NCBI RefSeq assembly: GCF_018128025.1 | Contig: NZ_JAGSCS010000002.1 | Span: 248,001-312,000, forward strand | DNA length: 64,000 nucleotides | Source of the DNA: Proteiniclasticum sediminis | GTDB lineage: Bacteria > Bacillota > Clostridia > Clostridiales > Clostridiaceae | Direction of reading: 5' to 3' | Shown: positions 41,947 to 51,021 of the stretch, piece by piece | Layout of the letters: every line of letters starts with the position of its first letter | Numbering within the stretch: position 1 is the first letter of the stretch | The notes under the pieces: model-generated | Database searches by the model: none | Seen by the model: only the letters and a program-made list of their open reading frames with translations | What the model was told of the DNA's origin: nothing | Program-made: the position numbers and the translations under genes

Positions 41947-42918
41947 TTGGCGAAGATAATCGGAACAGGAAGTTCCATGCCTCGAACGATCCTGACCAAT
42001 CAGGACATGGAACGCTATGTGGAGACCAGCGATGACTGGATCGTCTCCCGAACGGGAATCCGGCAACGGCATATTTCCGACAAGGATGAAAATACAGGGG
42101 ATCTGGGGTACGCCGCAGCTCTTGCAGCTCTGGAAAACGCAGGGATTGCCCCAGAGGACCTAGACTATATCCTGGTGGCCACCACCACGCCCCATGCCCT
42201 GGTGCCCAACACCAGCAGCTATATTCAGGCAAAACTGGGCGCCGTGAATGCCGCCGCCCTGGACATCAATGCGGCCTGCTCCGGCTTCATTTACGGGCTG
42301 GAACTGGCCGATGTGCTCCTCATGAGAAAGACCATTAAGCATGTCCTTGTCATCGGTGCCGAGGTGCTCTCCAAGATCACCGACTTCACGGATCGCTCCA
42401 CCTGTGTCCTCTTTGGGGACGGGGCTGGCGCTGCGGTGCTCACCAAGGGCGAGGGGCTCTATGCCACTCTCACCGGAGCCGATGGCGCCAAAGGCCAGTG
42501 TCTCCACACCAGTGACTTTGCCGTGCGCAACATCATTGCCGGGGATGAGCCTTCTCCCCATCTCATCCAGATGGACGGGAAAGAAGTCTATAAGTTTGCG
42601 GTGAACATCCTGCCGGAATCGGTGAAAAAGGTGGTGGAGGAGAAGGGGCATGCCCTGGAAGACCTGGACTGGGTCATTCCCCATCAGGCCAATGTCCGGA
42701 TCATCGAAGCGGCCTCCAAGCGTCTGGGAATTCCCATGGAGAAGTTCTTCGTGAACATCGGCAGTACGGGAAACACCTCAGCTGCCAGCATCGCCATCGC
42801 CCTGGACGATATGAATAAAACCGGGCTCCTGAAGAAGGGGCAAAAGCTCGCCATGGTGGGCTTTGGGGGAGGGCTCACTTATGGAGCCGTCTACCTGGAA
42901 TGGACCAAAGAAGCATAA
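41947..42918 (+). CDS. fabH: 3-oxoacyl-ACP synthase III FabH
   Basis: This 323-residue enzyme joins acetyl-CoA (or a branched starter) to malonyl-ACP, the first condensation of fatty-acid synthesis. Its Cys-His-Asn triad is C111 (NAACSGF), H246 (PHQAN) and N276 (TGNTS). The start is a TTG at 41947 with ACGGAGG six bases upstream. The longer in-frame reading from 41872 runs through the promoter and is not translated. It is the first gene of an eleven-gene operon. Confidence 0.95.
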   Translation: MAKIIGTGSSMPRTILTNQDMERYVETSDDWIVSRTGIRQRHISDKDENTGDLGYAAALAALENAGIAPEDLDYILVATTTPHALVPNTSSYIQAKLGAVNAAALDINAACSGFIYGLELADVLLMRKTIKHVLVIGAEVLSKITDFTDRSTCVLFGDGAGAAVLTKGEGLYATLTGADGAKGQCLHTSDFAVRNIIAGDEPSPHLIQMDGKEVYKFAVNILPESVKKVVEEKGHALEDLDWVIPHQANVRIIEAASKRLGIPMEKFFVNIGSTGNTSAASIAIALDDMNKTGLLKKGQKLAMVGFGGGLTYGAVYLEWTKEA

Positions 42919-42970
42919 TTCATCTTCGGATTGCTATAAATCCCATTACAAAATTTTAGGAGGAATCATC

Positions 42971-43192
42971 ATGATTTTTGAAAAAGTACAAGAAGTGCTC
43001 GCAAAGGAACTGTCCATGGACAAGGGGGAAATTCTCCTGGAATCCAGCTTTGAGGATCTGGGCATCGACTCTCTGGATCTGGTAGAGCTCGTCATGCAGC
43101 TGGAAGAGGAGTTCGACATCACCATCGACGAGGCTGAAGGACTGAAGACCATCAAGGAAGTTGTGGACTATATCGCCGCGAAGGTCGGCTAA
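42971..43192 (+). CDS. acpP: acyl carrier protein
   Basis: This acidic protein of 73 residues carries the growing acyl chain on a phosphopantetheine arm at S34 in GIDSLDLVEL. TTAGGAGG precedes the ATG. It lies between fabH and fabK in the operon. Confidence 0.95.
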   Translation: MIFEKVQEVLAKELSMDKGEILLESSFEDLGIDSLDLVELVMQLEEEFDITIDEAEGLKTIKEVVDYIAAKVG

Positions 43193-43205
43193 AGGTTGGT
43201 GGAAC

Positions 43206-44129
43206 ATGAAAAACAGAGTATGTGAATTACTCGGCATTCAGTATCCCGTATTCCAAGGCGCCATGGCCTGGCTGGCCGACGGTAAGTTAGCCGCTGCCGT
43301 GTCCAACGCCGGCGGCCTGGGCATCATCGCCGGGGGCAATGCCCCGGGGGACATCGTTCGGGAAGAGATTCGCAAGGCCAAGGAGCTCACAGATAAACCC
43401 TTTGGGGTGAACATCATGCTCCTGTCGCCCTTCAAAGAAGAAGTCATCCAGGTGGTCCTGGAAGAGAAGGTGGCCTGTGTCACCACCGGTGCCGGAAACC
43501 CCGGCCGCTACATCCAGGCCTTCCATGAGGCAGGCATCAAGGTGATCCCCGTGGTTCCTTCCGTGGCCCTGGCCAAGAAAATGGAAAAACTGGGCGCCGA
43601 TGCCATCATTGCCGAAGGCAATGAAGCCGGCGGTCATATCGGCAAGCTCACCTCCATGGTCCTCTGGCCCCAGGTCAGCGACGCCGTGAGCATTCCCGTC
43701 ATCGGAGCCGGCGGCATCGCCGATCACCGGGGCGTGGACGCGGCCTTCATCCTGGGGGCGGAAGGCGTCCAGCTGGGCACCTACTTCATTCCCGCGGAGG
43801 AATGCAAAGCCCATGAAAACTACAAAACCATGGTGCTGGAAGCTTCCGACATCGACACCACCGTCACGGGAAGACCCACGGGTCATCCGGTACAGGTTCT
43901 GCGCAACAAGCTCTCCCGCAAGTTCGAAGAGCTGGAGAAGCGCGGCGCAGCCCTCGATGAATACGAGGAACTGGGCAAGGGTGCCCTCTATCAGAGCGTC
44001 ATTGTGGGCGATCTGGACCGCGGGTCCTTCATGTCCGGCCAGATTGCCGGCATGGTAAAGAAGCGCGGCACCTGCAAGGAACTTCTGGACAGCCTCATTG
44101 AAGGTTCCCAGTACATACAGAAAGCATAA
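43206..44129 (+). CDS. fabK: enoyl-ACP reductase II FabK
   Basis: This 307-residue FMN enzyme of the nitronate-monooxygenase-like TIM-barrel family does the last reduction of each elongation cycle. Visible motifs include FQGAMAW at the start, GNEAGGHIG with the catalytic-region His, and GAGGIADHRGV followed by GAEGVQLGT for the phosphate of FMN. No fabI or fabL lies in the window, so this is presumably the operon's enoyl reductase; FabK enzymes are naturally insensitive to triclosan. The start at 43206 follows the acpP stop by 13 bases. Confidence 0.93.
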   Translation: MKNRVCELLGIQYPVFQGAMAWLADGKLAAAVSNAGGLGIIAGGNAPGDIVREEIRKAKELTDKPFGVNIMLLSPFKEEVIQVVLEEKVACVTTGAGNPGRYIQAFHEAGIKVIPVVPSVALAKKMEKLGADAIIAEGNEAGGHIGKLTSMVLWPQVSDAVSIPVIGAGGIADHRGVDAAFILGAEGVQLGTYFIPAEECKAHENYKTMVLEASDIDTTVTGRPTGHPVQVLRNKLSRKFEELEKRGAALDEYEELGKGALYQSVIVGDLDRGSFMSGQIAGMVKKRGTCKELLDSLIEGSQYIQKA

Positions 44130-44149
44130 GGAAGGAGACGGCGAAGACC

Positions 44150-45082
44150 ATGAAGATCAATATCCTATTTCCCGGACAGGGAGCCCAGTTTGTAGGGATG
44201 GGGCTGGATTTCTACGCCCTTTATCCCCGTTACCGGGAGATTGTGGATGCGGCATCCGCCGCGGCGAAACTCGACCTGAAGAGCGTGGTGGAGGATGCGG
44301 AAAAACTGCAGGAAACCAGCCATGCCCAGCTGGCGATTTTTACCATGAGCTATGGGATCGCCTCACTTCTTCAGGATGAAGGACTTTCCTTCTCCCATAC
44401 CCTGGGCCTGAGTCTGGGGGAGTATGGGGCGCTAACCCTGGCGGGGGCCCTGAACTTTGAAGACACCGTGGCCCTCCTTAAGGTGCGCTCCGATGCCATG
44501 CAGAAGGCTTCCCAGGAAAATCCGGGATTCCTCGCGGCCGTATCCTTCCTCGACCGGGAAAAGGTGGAGGAAGCCTTGGCGGGAAAAGAAGGAATCTGGA
44601 TTTCCAATTACAATGCCCCCAATCAGACCGTGGTGGGCGGAGCCCTTTTTGCTAAAGAAATCTTCGAGGAAAGCATGAAAGCCGCAGGCGCCAAGAAGGT
44701 AACCTACCTTCAAGTCTCCGGGGCCTTCCATACGGCCCTCATGACCTCTGCGGGAGAACGCTTCCAGGAAGCGGTTCAAAAGGTCCCCGTAATGATGCCT
44801 AAGGTTCCGGTCCTCTCCAACCTCAAGGGAGACTTCTACCAGGTAGGCGATGACATGGCTTCCATCCTCACCCAGCACATTTACTCCCCCGTACGGCTGG
44901 ATCTTTGTCTGGAGAAACTGGAGGCAAAGGAAGGGGATCTTCATCTTCTTCTGGGTCCGGGAAAGGCTCTGGCATCCATTCTGAAGCAGAACAAGATACT
45001 AGGCGAAGTCCTGGTGGTGAACACCGTGGAGGATTTTGAAAAAACCATGACGATTATAAAGGAGAAACAACATGAGCAATAA
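44150..45082 (+). CDS. fabD: malonyl-CoA:ACP transacylase FabD
   Basis: This 310-residue enzyme moves malonyl from CoA to ACP. FPGQGAQFVGMG is at the N-terminus, and the nucleophile is S88 in GLSLGEYG. A His in SGAFHTALM completes the active site. GAAGGAG lies upstream. It overlaps fabG by 11 bases. Confidence 0.94.
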   Translation: MKINILFPGQGAQFVGMGLDFYALYPRYREIVDAASAAAKLDLKSVVEDAEKLQETSHAQLAIFTMSYGIASLLQDEGLSFSHTLGLSLGEYGALTLAGALNFEDTVALLKVRSDAMQKASQENPGFLAAVSFLDREKVEEALAGKEGIWISNYNAPNQTVVGGALFAKEIFEESMKAAGAKKVTYLQVSGAFHTALMTSAGERFQEAVQKVPVMMPKVPVLSNLKGDFYQVGDDMASILTQHIYSPVRLDLCLEKLEAKEGDLHLLLGPGKALASILKQNKILGEVLVVNTVEDFEKTMTIIKEKQHEQ

Positions 45083-45803
45083 AACCTGCCTCATCACTGG
45101 AAGCTCCCGGGGCATTGGCGCCGGCTGCGCACTGCTTTTTGCCCGGAATGGGTACAATGTGGTGGTGAACTACACTTCCCGCGAACCCCAGGATCTGGTG
45201 GCCCAGCTGGAAGAAATGGGTGCCTCCTATCTCGTGGTCAAGGGCGATGTGTCCAAGCCGGAAGATGCCCAGCATCTGGTGGACGCCGCTGTGGAAACCT
45301 TCGGTTCCCTGGATGTACTCGTGAACAATGCGGGCATCACCAAGGACAATCTCATGCTTCGCATGAAGGCGGAAGATTTCTCCCAGGTTCTGGATGTGAA
45401 TCTACTGGGTACCTTTAACATGACCAAGGCGGCCAGCGCCGTCATGATGAAGAAGCGCCAGGGAAGCATCATCAACATCTCCTCCGTGGTGGGCCTTCGG
45501 GGCAACGCCGGTCAGGTGAACTATGCCGCGTCCAAAGCGGGGATCATCGGACTGACCAAATCCGTGGCCAAGGAACTGGCGAAGCGCAGCATTACCTGTA
45601 ACGCCATTGCTCCCGGATTCATCGAGACGGAGATGACCGACGTCCTCAGCGACAAGGTGAAGGAGAGAATCCTTCAGGATATCCCCATGGGCACCTTGGG
45701 CAAGACCCAGGACATCGCCCAGTTGGCGCTATTCCTCGCCAGTGAGGGAAGCCGCTATATCACAGGTCAGATCATCGCCGTGGACGGCGGCATGAGCATG
45801 TAG
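45072..45803 (+). CDS. fabG: 3-oxoacyl-ACP reductase FabG
   Basis: This short-chain dehydrogenase has 243 residues. The NADPH loop is TGSSRGIGAG, followed by VNNAGIT. The catalytic Tyr-Lys pair is Y151 and K155 (YAASK), with ISS before it. It reduces 3-oxoacyl-ACP. AAAGGAG lies inside the end of fabD. Confidence 0.95.
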   Translation: MSNKTCLITGSSRGIGAGCALLFARNGYNVVVNYTSREPQDLVAQLEEMGASYLVVKGDVSKPEDAQHLVDAAVETFGSLDVLVNNAGITKDNLMLRMKAEDFSQVLDVNLLGTFNMTKAASAVMMKKRQGSIINISSVVGLRGNAGQVNYAASKAGIIGLTKSVAKELAKRSITCNAIAPGFIETEMTDVLSDKVKERILQDIPMGTLGKTQDIAQLALFLASEGSRYITGQIIAVDGGMSM

Positions 45804-45813
45804 GAGGAACGAA

Positions 45814-47037
45814 ATGAGAGTAGTAATTACCGGCATGGGGGTCGTAACCCCCATCGGAAACAACGTGGAAGAGTTCACCCAAGGGCTCAAAGAAGGACGC
45901 TGCGGCGTTGGCCCCATCACCCAGTTCCCCGTGGAAGGCTTCAAGGCTTCCCTGGCGGCGGAGGTGAAGAATGTGGATCCGGCAGAGGTCATCGGGAAAA
46001 AAGAAGCCCGACGCATGGACCGCTTCACCCAGCTGGCTGTCATGGCCGCCGATGAAGCCGTGAAGGATGCAAAACTCACCGGCGCCTATGATCCCTTTGA
46101 TATCGATGTGCTCATCACCTCCGGCATCGGCGGTCTCTCCACCATGGAAGAGAATGTGGCCAAGTATCTGGAGAAAGGTCCGGGACGCGTGTCTCCTTTC
46201 TTTATCCCCATGAACATCCTGAACATGGCGGCAGGAGAGATTTCCATCCGTCATGAGGCCATGGGTTCTTCCTTTGCTCCCGTGAGCGCCTGTGCCTCGG
46301 GCACCCATTCCATCGGCGAAGGATTCCGTTCCATCAAGCATGGGTATGCCAAGGCTGCCATCGTGGGCGGCACCGAAGGCGCTGTGACCCCCATGGCCAT
46401 TGCGGGATTCAGCAACATGAAAGCCCTCAATGAAACGGCTGATGTGGAAAAAGCCTCCATTCCCTTTGATGCCGAACGGGCAGGCTTTATTCTGGGCGAA
46501 GGAGCCGGCGTGCTCATTCTGGAGAGCCTGGACGGCGCTCTGGCCCGTGGGGCCAAGATCTATGCGGAAGTGGTGGGCTATGGCTCCACCTCCGATGCGC
46601 ACCACATCACCGCCCCCCATCCGGAAGCCAAGGGTGCGCTCATGGCCATGAAACGAGCCTTGACCGAGGCGGGCATTGCCCCCGAGGCCATCGGCTACAT
46701 CAATGCCCATGGCACCAGTACTCCCATGAATGACCGCCTGGAGTCCAAGGCCATCGTGGAGCTATTCGGCAAAGAAGTGGCCGTCAGCTCCACCAAGTCC
46801 ATGACCGGACACCTCCTGGGCGCCGCCGGGGCCGTGGAGTCCGTGGCGTCGGTCCTGGCCATGAAGGACAGCTTCATTCCCCCCACCATCCACACCAAGA
46901 CCATCGATCCGGAAGTGGAAGCCAACATTATCACCGGGGAAAGCGTGGATATGGAAATCCGCTATGCTCTTTCCAACTCGCTGGGCTTTGGCGGACACAA
47001 TGCCTGCCTGGTCTTTAAGAAATGGGAGGGACAGTAA
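45814..47037 (+). CDS. fabF: 3-oxoacyl-ACP synthase II FabF
   Basis: This 407-residue elongating condensing enzyme has the Cys-His-His triad C160 (SACASGTH), H299 (NAHGTSTP) and H333 (TGHLLGAAGA). Its stop codon is directly followed by accB with no spacer. TAGGAGG precedes the ATG. The length is typical. Confidence 0.95.
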   Translation: MRVVITGMGVVTPIGNNVEEFTQGLKEGRCGVGPITQFPVEGFKASLAAEVKNVDPAEVIGKKEARRMDRFTQLAVMAADEAVKDAKLTGAYDPFDIDVLITSGIGGLSTMEENVAKYLEKGPGRVSPFFIPMNILNMAAGEISIRHEAMGSSFAPVSACASGTHSIGEGFRSIKHGYAKAAIVGGTEGAVTPMAIAGFSNMKALNETADVEKASIPFDAERAGFILGEGAGVLILESLDGALARGAKIYAEVVGYGSTSDAHHITAPHPEAKGALMAMKRALTEAGIAPEAIGYINAHGTSTPMNDRLESKAIVELFGKEVAVSSTKSMTGHLLGAAGAVESVASVLAMKDSFIPPTIHTKTIDPEVEANIITGESVDMEIRYALSNSLGFGGHNACLVFKKWEGQ

Positions 47038-47499
47038 ATGGAACTTAACGATATCCTTCTCCTTCTGGAGAAGTTTGAATCCTCGGACCTCACTTCCCTG
47101 CAGGTTAAGCTGAAGGGTGATGAGTTCCAGGCCTCCCGCAAGGGCGGAGAACTCCAGGTGGAGGCAGAAGCCCCCGTACGCGTCCTCCGGGAAAGACGGG
47201 AGGAAGCTCCTGTACCCGTGAAGGAAGCAGCCCCTGGGGCAGCACCCCTGGCGGAGAATCTCTATGAGGTGACCTCACCTTTAGTGGGCACCTTCTACAG
47301 CCGCCCTTCGGAAAATGACGCTCCCTTTGTAAAGATGGGCCAGTCTGTGAAGAAAGGGGACATCCTCTGCATCCTGGAAGCCATGAAGATCATGAATGAA
47401 GTGAAGAGCCCCGTGGATGGCATCATCCGCAAAGTCTGCCTGGAAGACAAGGACATGACCGATTTCGGGAAAGTGCTCTTTTTGCTGGAGGAGGCGTAA
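47038..47499 (+). CDS. accB: biotin carboxyl carrier protein AccB
   Basis: This 153-residue subunit of acetyl-CoA carboxylase carries biotin on K117 in EAMKIMNEV. The biotinyl domain fills residues about 77-153. A Pro/Ala/Glu-rich linker (45-75) joins it to an N-terminal helical part. It begins at the base after the fabF stop, so translation is tightly linked. Confidence 0.94.
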   Translation: MELNDILLLLEKFESSDLTSLQVKLKGDEFQASRKGGELQVEAEAPVRVLRERREEAPVPVKEAAPGAAPLAENLYEVTSPLVGTFYSRPSENDAPFVKMGQSVKKGDILCILEAMKIMNEVKSPVDGIIRKVCLEDKDMTDFGKVLFLLEEA

Positions 47500-47500
47500 C

Positions 47501-47929
47501 ATGGAACATCTCGACATCAATGAAATCATGAAGGTGCTTCCCCATCGTCCGCCCTTTCTCCTCATCGACCGGATTCTGGAAGTGGAGTCGGGGAAGCGCT
47601 GCAAAGCCCTGAAAAACGTCACCTACAACGAAGAGTTCTTTAAGGGACACTATCCGGAGTATCCGGTGATGCCCGGCGTTCTCATCGTGGAAGCCATGGC
47701 CCAGACCGGGGCCTATGGCATTCTCACCATGGAAGGCAATGCCGGCAAAACCCCGCTCTTTGGCGGGATGAACAACGTAAAATTCCGAAGACAGGTGGTC
47801 CCGGGGGACACCCTGATTCTGGAAGTGACCATCGACAAAATGAGAGCCAGCTTTGGCAAGGGAACGGGAAAAGCCTATGTGGACGGACAAGTGGTCTGCG
47901 AGGCGGAGCTTCTCTTCATGCTGGGGTAA
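47501..47929 (+). CDS. fabZ: 3-hydroxyacyl-ACP dehydratase FabZ
   Basis: This 142-residue hot-dog-fold enzyme removes water from 3-hydroxyacyl-ACP. [11 protein letters not shown] holds H15 near the N-terminus, and [22 protein letters not shown] contains the catalytic Glu in the hot-dog helix. GGAGG lies at the end of accB. Unsaturated fatty-acid synthesis genes such as fabM are not seen. Confidence 0.94.
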   Translation: MEHLDINEIMKVLPHRPPFLLIDRILEVESGKRCKALKNVTYNEEFFKGHYPEYPVMPGVLIVEAMAQTGAYGILTMEGNAGKTPLFGGMNNVKFRRQVVPGDTLILEVTIDKMRASFGKGTGKAYVDGQVVCEAELLFMLG

Positions 47930-47944
47930 TCAAGGAGGAACAAG

Positions 47945-49279
47945 ATGAAGATACTCATTGCCAATCGGGGCGAAATTGCCCTGCGCGTCCTGAGGGCCGC
48001 CCATGAACTGAATATCGGAACGGTGGCGGTGTATTCCATGGCGGACAAGGATGCCCTCCACGTGAAGCTGGCAGATGAGGCATACTGCATCGGCAAAAGC
48101 TTTTCCCGGGACAGCTACCTGAACATGGAGAATATCCTCTCCGTGGCGGTGCTGGCCCAGGTGAACTACATCCATCCGGGATACGGATTCCTCTCGGAAA
48201 GCCCCCTGTTCCGCCGGCTCTGCCGGGAGTGCAACATCGGCTTCATCGGACCCCACGAAAGGACCATGGAGCTCATGGGGGACAAGGTCATGGCCAAGGA
48301 GATCGCGAAGAAAGCGGGGATTCCCGTGGTTCCCGGTTCCGACGGCGAAGTGGCCACGGAAGAGGAAGCTCTCCGGATTGCCCGAACCATCGGTTATCCG
48401 CTCCTCGTCAAGGCTTCCTCCGGTGGAGGCGGCAAGGGCATCCGCATTGTGGAGCGGGAAGAGGAACTGAAAGGCGCCTTCACGGCCTCCAAGAATGAGG
48501 CCCTGGCAAACTTTGGCTCCGATGGGGTTTACCTGGAGAAATACCTGAAGAATCCCCGTCATATTGAGTTCCAGATCCTTCGGGATGAGTTTGGCAATGC
48601 CGTGCACCTGGGGGAGAGGGACTGCTCTCTCCAGCGCAGAAAGCAGAAAGTGGTGGAGGAATCACCTTCCCCAACCCTTCCAGCAGATCTTCGTCAGCGC
48701 ATGGGCGAAGCGGCCGTGAAATGCGCCGATGCCTCCGACTATCTGGGGGCCGGCACCGTGGAGTTCCTTCTGGTTTCCGACGGTAGCTTCTACTTCATGG
48801 AGATGAACACCCGAATTCAGGTGGAGCATCCCGTGACGGAAATGGTCACGGGTGTGGATCTCGTCAAGGAACAGATCCTCATCGCCCTGGGCCAGGAGCT
48901 CTCCATGAAGGACAAGCCTCTGGAACTTCGGGGTCACGCCCTGGAATGCCGCATCAATGCGGAGGATCCGGCAAACAACTTTGCCCCATCCCCAGGAAAC
49001 ATCAGTTTCCTGCACTTTCCTTCAGGCAATGGAATCCGGGTGGACAGCGCCTGCTACAGCGGAGCGGATATTGTGCCCTTCTATGATTCCATGGTGGCCA
49101 AGATCATCGTCCACGGCAAGGACCGGGCGGAAGCCATCAGCAAGATGAAGAGCGCCCTCTATGAACTGACCATTCAGGGCATCAAGACCAATCAGGAATA
49201 TCAGGAGGAAATCATCAGCAGTGATTTCTTTAGGGATGGTGACTATCATACCCTGACCCTGGACCACATGAGGGGGTAA
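47945..49279 (+). CDS. accC: biotin carboxylase AccC
   Basis: This 444-residue ATP-grasp enzyme puts CO2 from bicarbonate on the biotin of AccB. The start is MKILIANRGEIALRVLRAA-like, a glycine-rich ATP loop SSGGGGKGIR lies near residue 160, and MNTRIQVEHPVTE lies near residue 290. AAGGAGG precedes the ATG. Confidence 0.95.
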   Translation: MKILIANRGEIALRVLRAAHELNIGTVAVYSMADKDALHVKLADEAYCIGKSFSRDSYLNMENILSVAVLAQVNYIHPGYGFLSESPLFRRLCRECNIGFIGPHERTMELMGDKVMAKEIAKKAGIPVVPGSDGEVATEEEALRIARTIGYPLLVKASSGGGGKGIRIVEREEELKGAFTASKNEALANFGSDGVYLEKYLKNPRHIEFQILRDEFGNAVHLGERDCSLQRRKQKVVEESPSPTLPADLRQRMGEAAVKCADASDYLGAGTVEFLLVSDGSFYFMEMNTRIQVEHPVTEMVTGVDLVKEQILIALGQELSMKDKPLELRGHALECRINAEDPANNFAPSPGNISFLHFPSGNGIRVDSACYSGADIVPFYDSMVAKIIVHGKDRAEAISKMKSALYELTIQGIKTNQEYQEEIISSDFFRDGDYHTLTLDHMRG

Positions 49280-49285
49280 TTGCCC

Positions 49286-50152
49286 ATGGCCATTTGGAAA
49301 AAGAAACGAAACTACTTTACCTTGGAGCCCCAAGGGGCTCCAACGGTGCCCCCCGTGCTGAAACCCACCATTCCCGAAGGGCTTTGGCACAAGTGCCGGG
49401 TCTGTGAGAAGATCATCCTCCAGGAAGAGCTGAAGAAGAACTGGGGCATTTGCCCCAAGTGCGGAGCCTACTCGCGTCTCTGTGCCAAGGACCGCCTAGG
49501 CAGTGTCACCGATGAGGCGACTTTCCGGGAGATCAACGGCAACATCGTGGGAACCAATCCCCTGGATTTCCCCAACTATGACGAGAAAATCGCTGCAGTG
49601 CAGGAGAGTACGGGAATCAAGGAAGGGGTCATCACGGGCTACGGCCGTGTGGGCGGGGTCAAGGTGGCCCTAGCCGCCATGGAGCCGGGGTTTATCATGG
49701 GAAGCATGGGCTCGGCCATTGGGGAAAAGCTGGCGTCTTTGGTGGAGTTTGCGGACTTCTACCATCTGCCCCTCATCATTTTCTCCGCTTCCGGCGGAGC
49801 CCGCATGCAGGAGGGCATTGTATCCCTCATGCAGATGGCCAAGGTGTCCGCAGCCCTGAAGCGGTTTTCGGATCACGGGAATCTCTACATCAGCGTACCC
49901 ACAGACCCCACCACTGGAGGTGTCACGGCTTCGTTTGCGATGCTGGGGGATATTATCCTGGCGGAGCCGGGAACCCTCATCGGCTTTGCCGGACGGCGGG
50001 TCATTGAAGGCACCATCAACACGAAACTTCCCGAGGATTTTCAGACGGCGGAGTTTCTGCTAAAGCACGGCTTCCTTGATGCCGTGGTGAGGAGGGAAGA
50101 GATGAAAAGCACATTGAACCGTCTCCTTCGCCTCCATGGGTATCGCTCATGA
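49286..50152 (+). CDS. accD: acetyl-CoA carboxylase carboxyltransferase beta subunit AccD
   Basis: This 288-residue protein has an N-terminal zinc ribbon (C37-x2-C40 and C56-x2-C59) and a crotonase-like carboxyltransferase domain with SASGGARMQEG. With AccA it moves the carboxyl group from biotin to acetyl-CoA to give malonyl-CoA. The ATG at 49286 has better spacing from AGGGGG than the TTG at 49280. The accA start overlaps its stop (ATGA). Confidence 0.94.
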   Translation: MAIWKKKRNYFTLEPQGAPTVPPVLKPTIPEGLWHKCRVCEKIILQEELKKNWGICPKCGAYSRLCAKDRLGSVTDEATFREINGNIVGTNPLDFPNYDEKIAAVQESTGIKEGVITGYGRVGGVKVALAAMEPGFIMGSMGSAIGEKLASLVEFADFYHLPLIIFSASGGARMQEGIVSLMQMAKVSAALKRFSDHGNLYISVPTDPTTGGVTASFAMLGDIILAEPGTLIGFAGRRVIEGTINTKLPEDFQTAEFLLKHGFLDAVVRREEMKSTLNRLLRLHGYRS

Positions 50153-50952
50153 GGGCCTGGGATCGGGTGGTGAAAGCCCGAGACAAGAATCGGCCCTTGC
50201 CCCTGGACTTCATCGAAAAGCTGGTGGAGGACTTCACGGAGCTGAAGGGCGATCGCCTTTATGGCGAAGACGGCGCGGTCATTGGTGGCCTCGGGTTTTA
50301 CCAAGGAAAGCCCGTGACGGTCATCGCCATCAGCCGGGGAAAAGACATTGAGGAGAATATCCGGCGAAATTTTGGAAGCCCCAATCCCGAAGGCTATCGA
50401 AAAGCCCTGCGGCTCATGGCCCAGGCGGAGAAGTTTAAGCGTCCGGTGATCCTTCTCGTGGATACCAAGGGAGCCGGCTGCGCCGTGGAAGCGGAGGAGC
50501 GGGGCCAGGGCGAAGCCATTGCAAGGTGCCTCTTTGAGTCTGCGGGACTGAAGACCCCCATGATCTCCTTCATCACAGGAGAGGGGGGAAGCGGCGGTGC
50601 CTTGGCCCTGGCGGCCGGGGACGAAGTCCACATGCTGGAGAATGCCATCTACTCCATCCTCTCGCCGGAAGGGTTTTCTTCCATCCTCTACAAGAGCCCC
50701 AAGTTTGCCAAGGAAGCCAGCGAGATCATGAAGATCACCGCCGGGGATCTGAAGGAACTGGGGATCATCGAAGGGATCATCAGCGAACATGGCGATATCC
50801 AGGAGAACTTTGATCAGGTGCTGGAGGAAATTCGCAGCACCTTGGACCGGTTCCTGGACAGCGTGAAGGACAAATCCCCCGAAGAGCTTTTGGAAAAGCG
50901 GTATGACCGCTTCCGAAAATTCGGGAAGGTCCGCTGGGAAGCGGATCAATAA
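50149..50952 (+). CDS. accA: acetyl-CoA carboxylase carboxyltransferase alpha subunit AccA
   Basis: This 267-residue protein starts ARDKNRPLPLDFIEKL and has FTELKGDRLYGED and GEGGSGGALALAAGD (the oxyanion region), as in AccA. It is shorter at the N-terminus than the Escherichia coli protein (319), as in other Bacillota that carry an AccD-AccA gene pair. It ends the fab-acc operon. Confidence 0.94.
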   Translation: MRAWDRVVKARDKNRPLPLDFIEKLVEDFTELKGDRLYGEDGAVIGGLGFYQGKPVTVIAISRGKDIEENIRRNFGSPNPEGYRKALRLMAQAEKFKRPVILLVDTKGAGCAVEAEERGQGEAIARCLFESAGLKTPMISFITGEGGSGGALALAAGDEVHMLENAIYSILSPEGFSSILYKSPKFAKEASEIMKITAGDLKELGIIEGIISEHGDIQENFDQVLEEIRSTLDRFLDSVKDKSPEELLEKRYDRFRKFGKVRWEADQ

Positions 50953-50974
50953 GGATCCAGATTTTGAAACGCAA

Positions 50975-51020
50975 AAAAATGATCAGGGTGCGCCTTAGGA
51001 GCATGCCTGATCATTTTTGC
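50975..51020. terminator. bidirectional terminator between accA and the RocB-like gene
   Basis: Perfect 13-base arms AAAAATGATCAGG (50975-50987) and CCTGATCATTTTT (51006-51018) have A and T tails on opposite sides and serve the convergent genes on both strands. Confidence 0.88.
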
Positions 51021-51021
51021 G

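Noticed and set aside
45772-46710. 312-codon minus-strand frame in fabF
   Set aside because: It is antisense to a complete fabF with its catalytic triad, and has no ribosome binding site.
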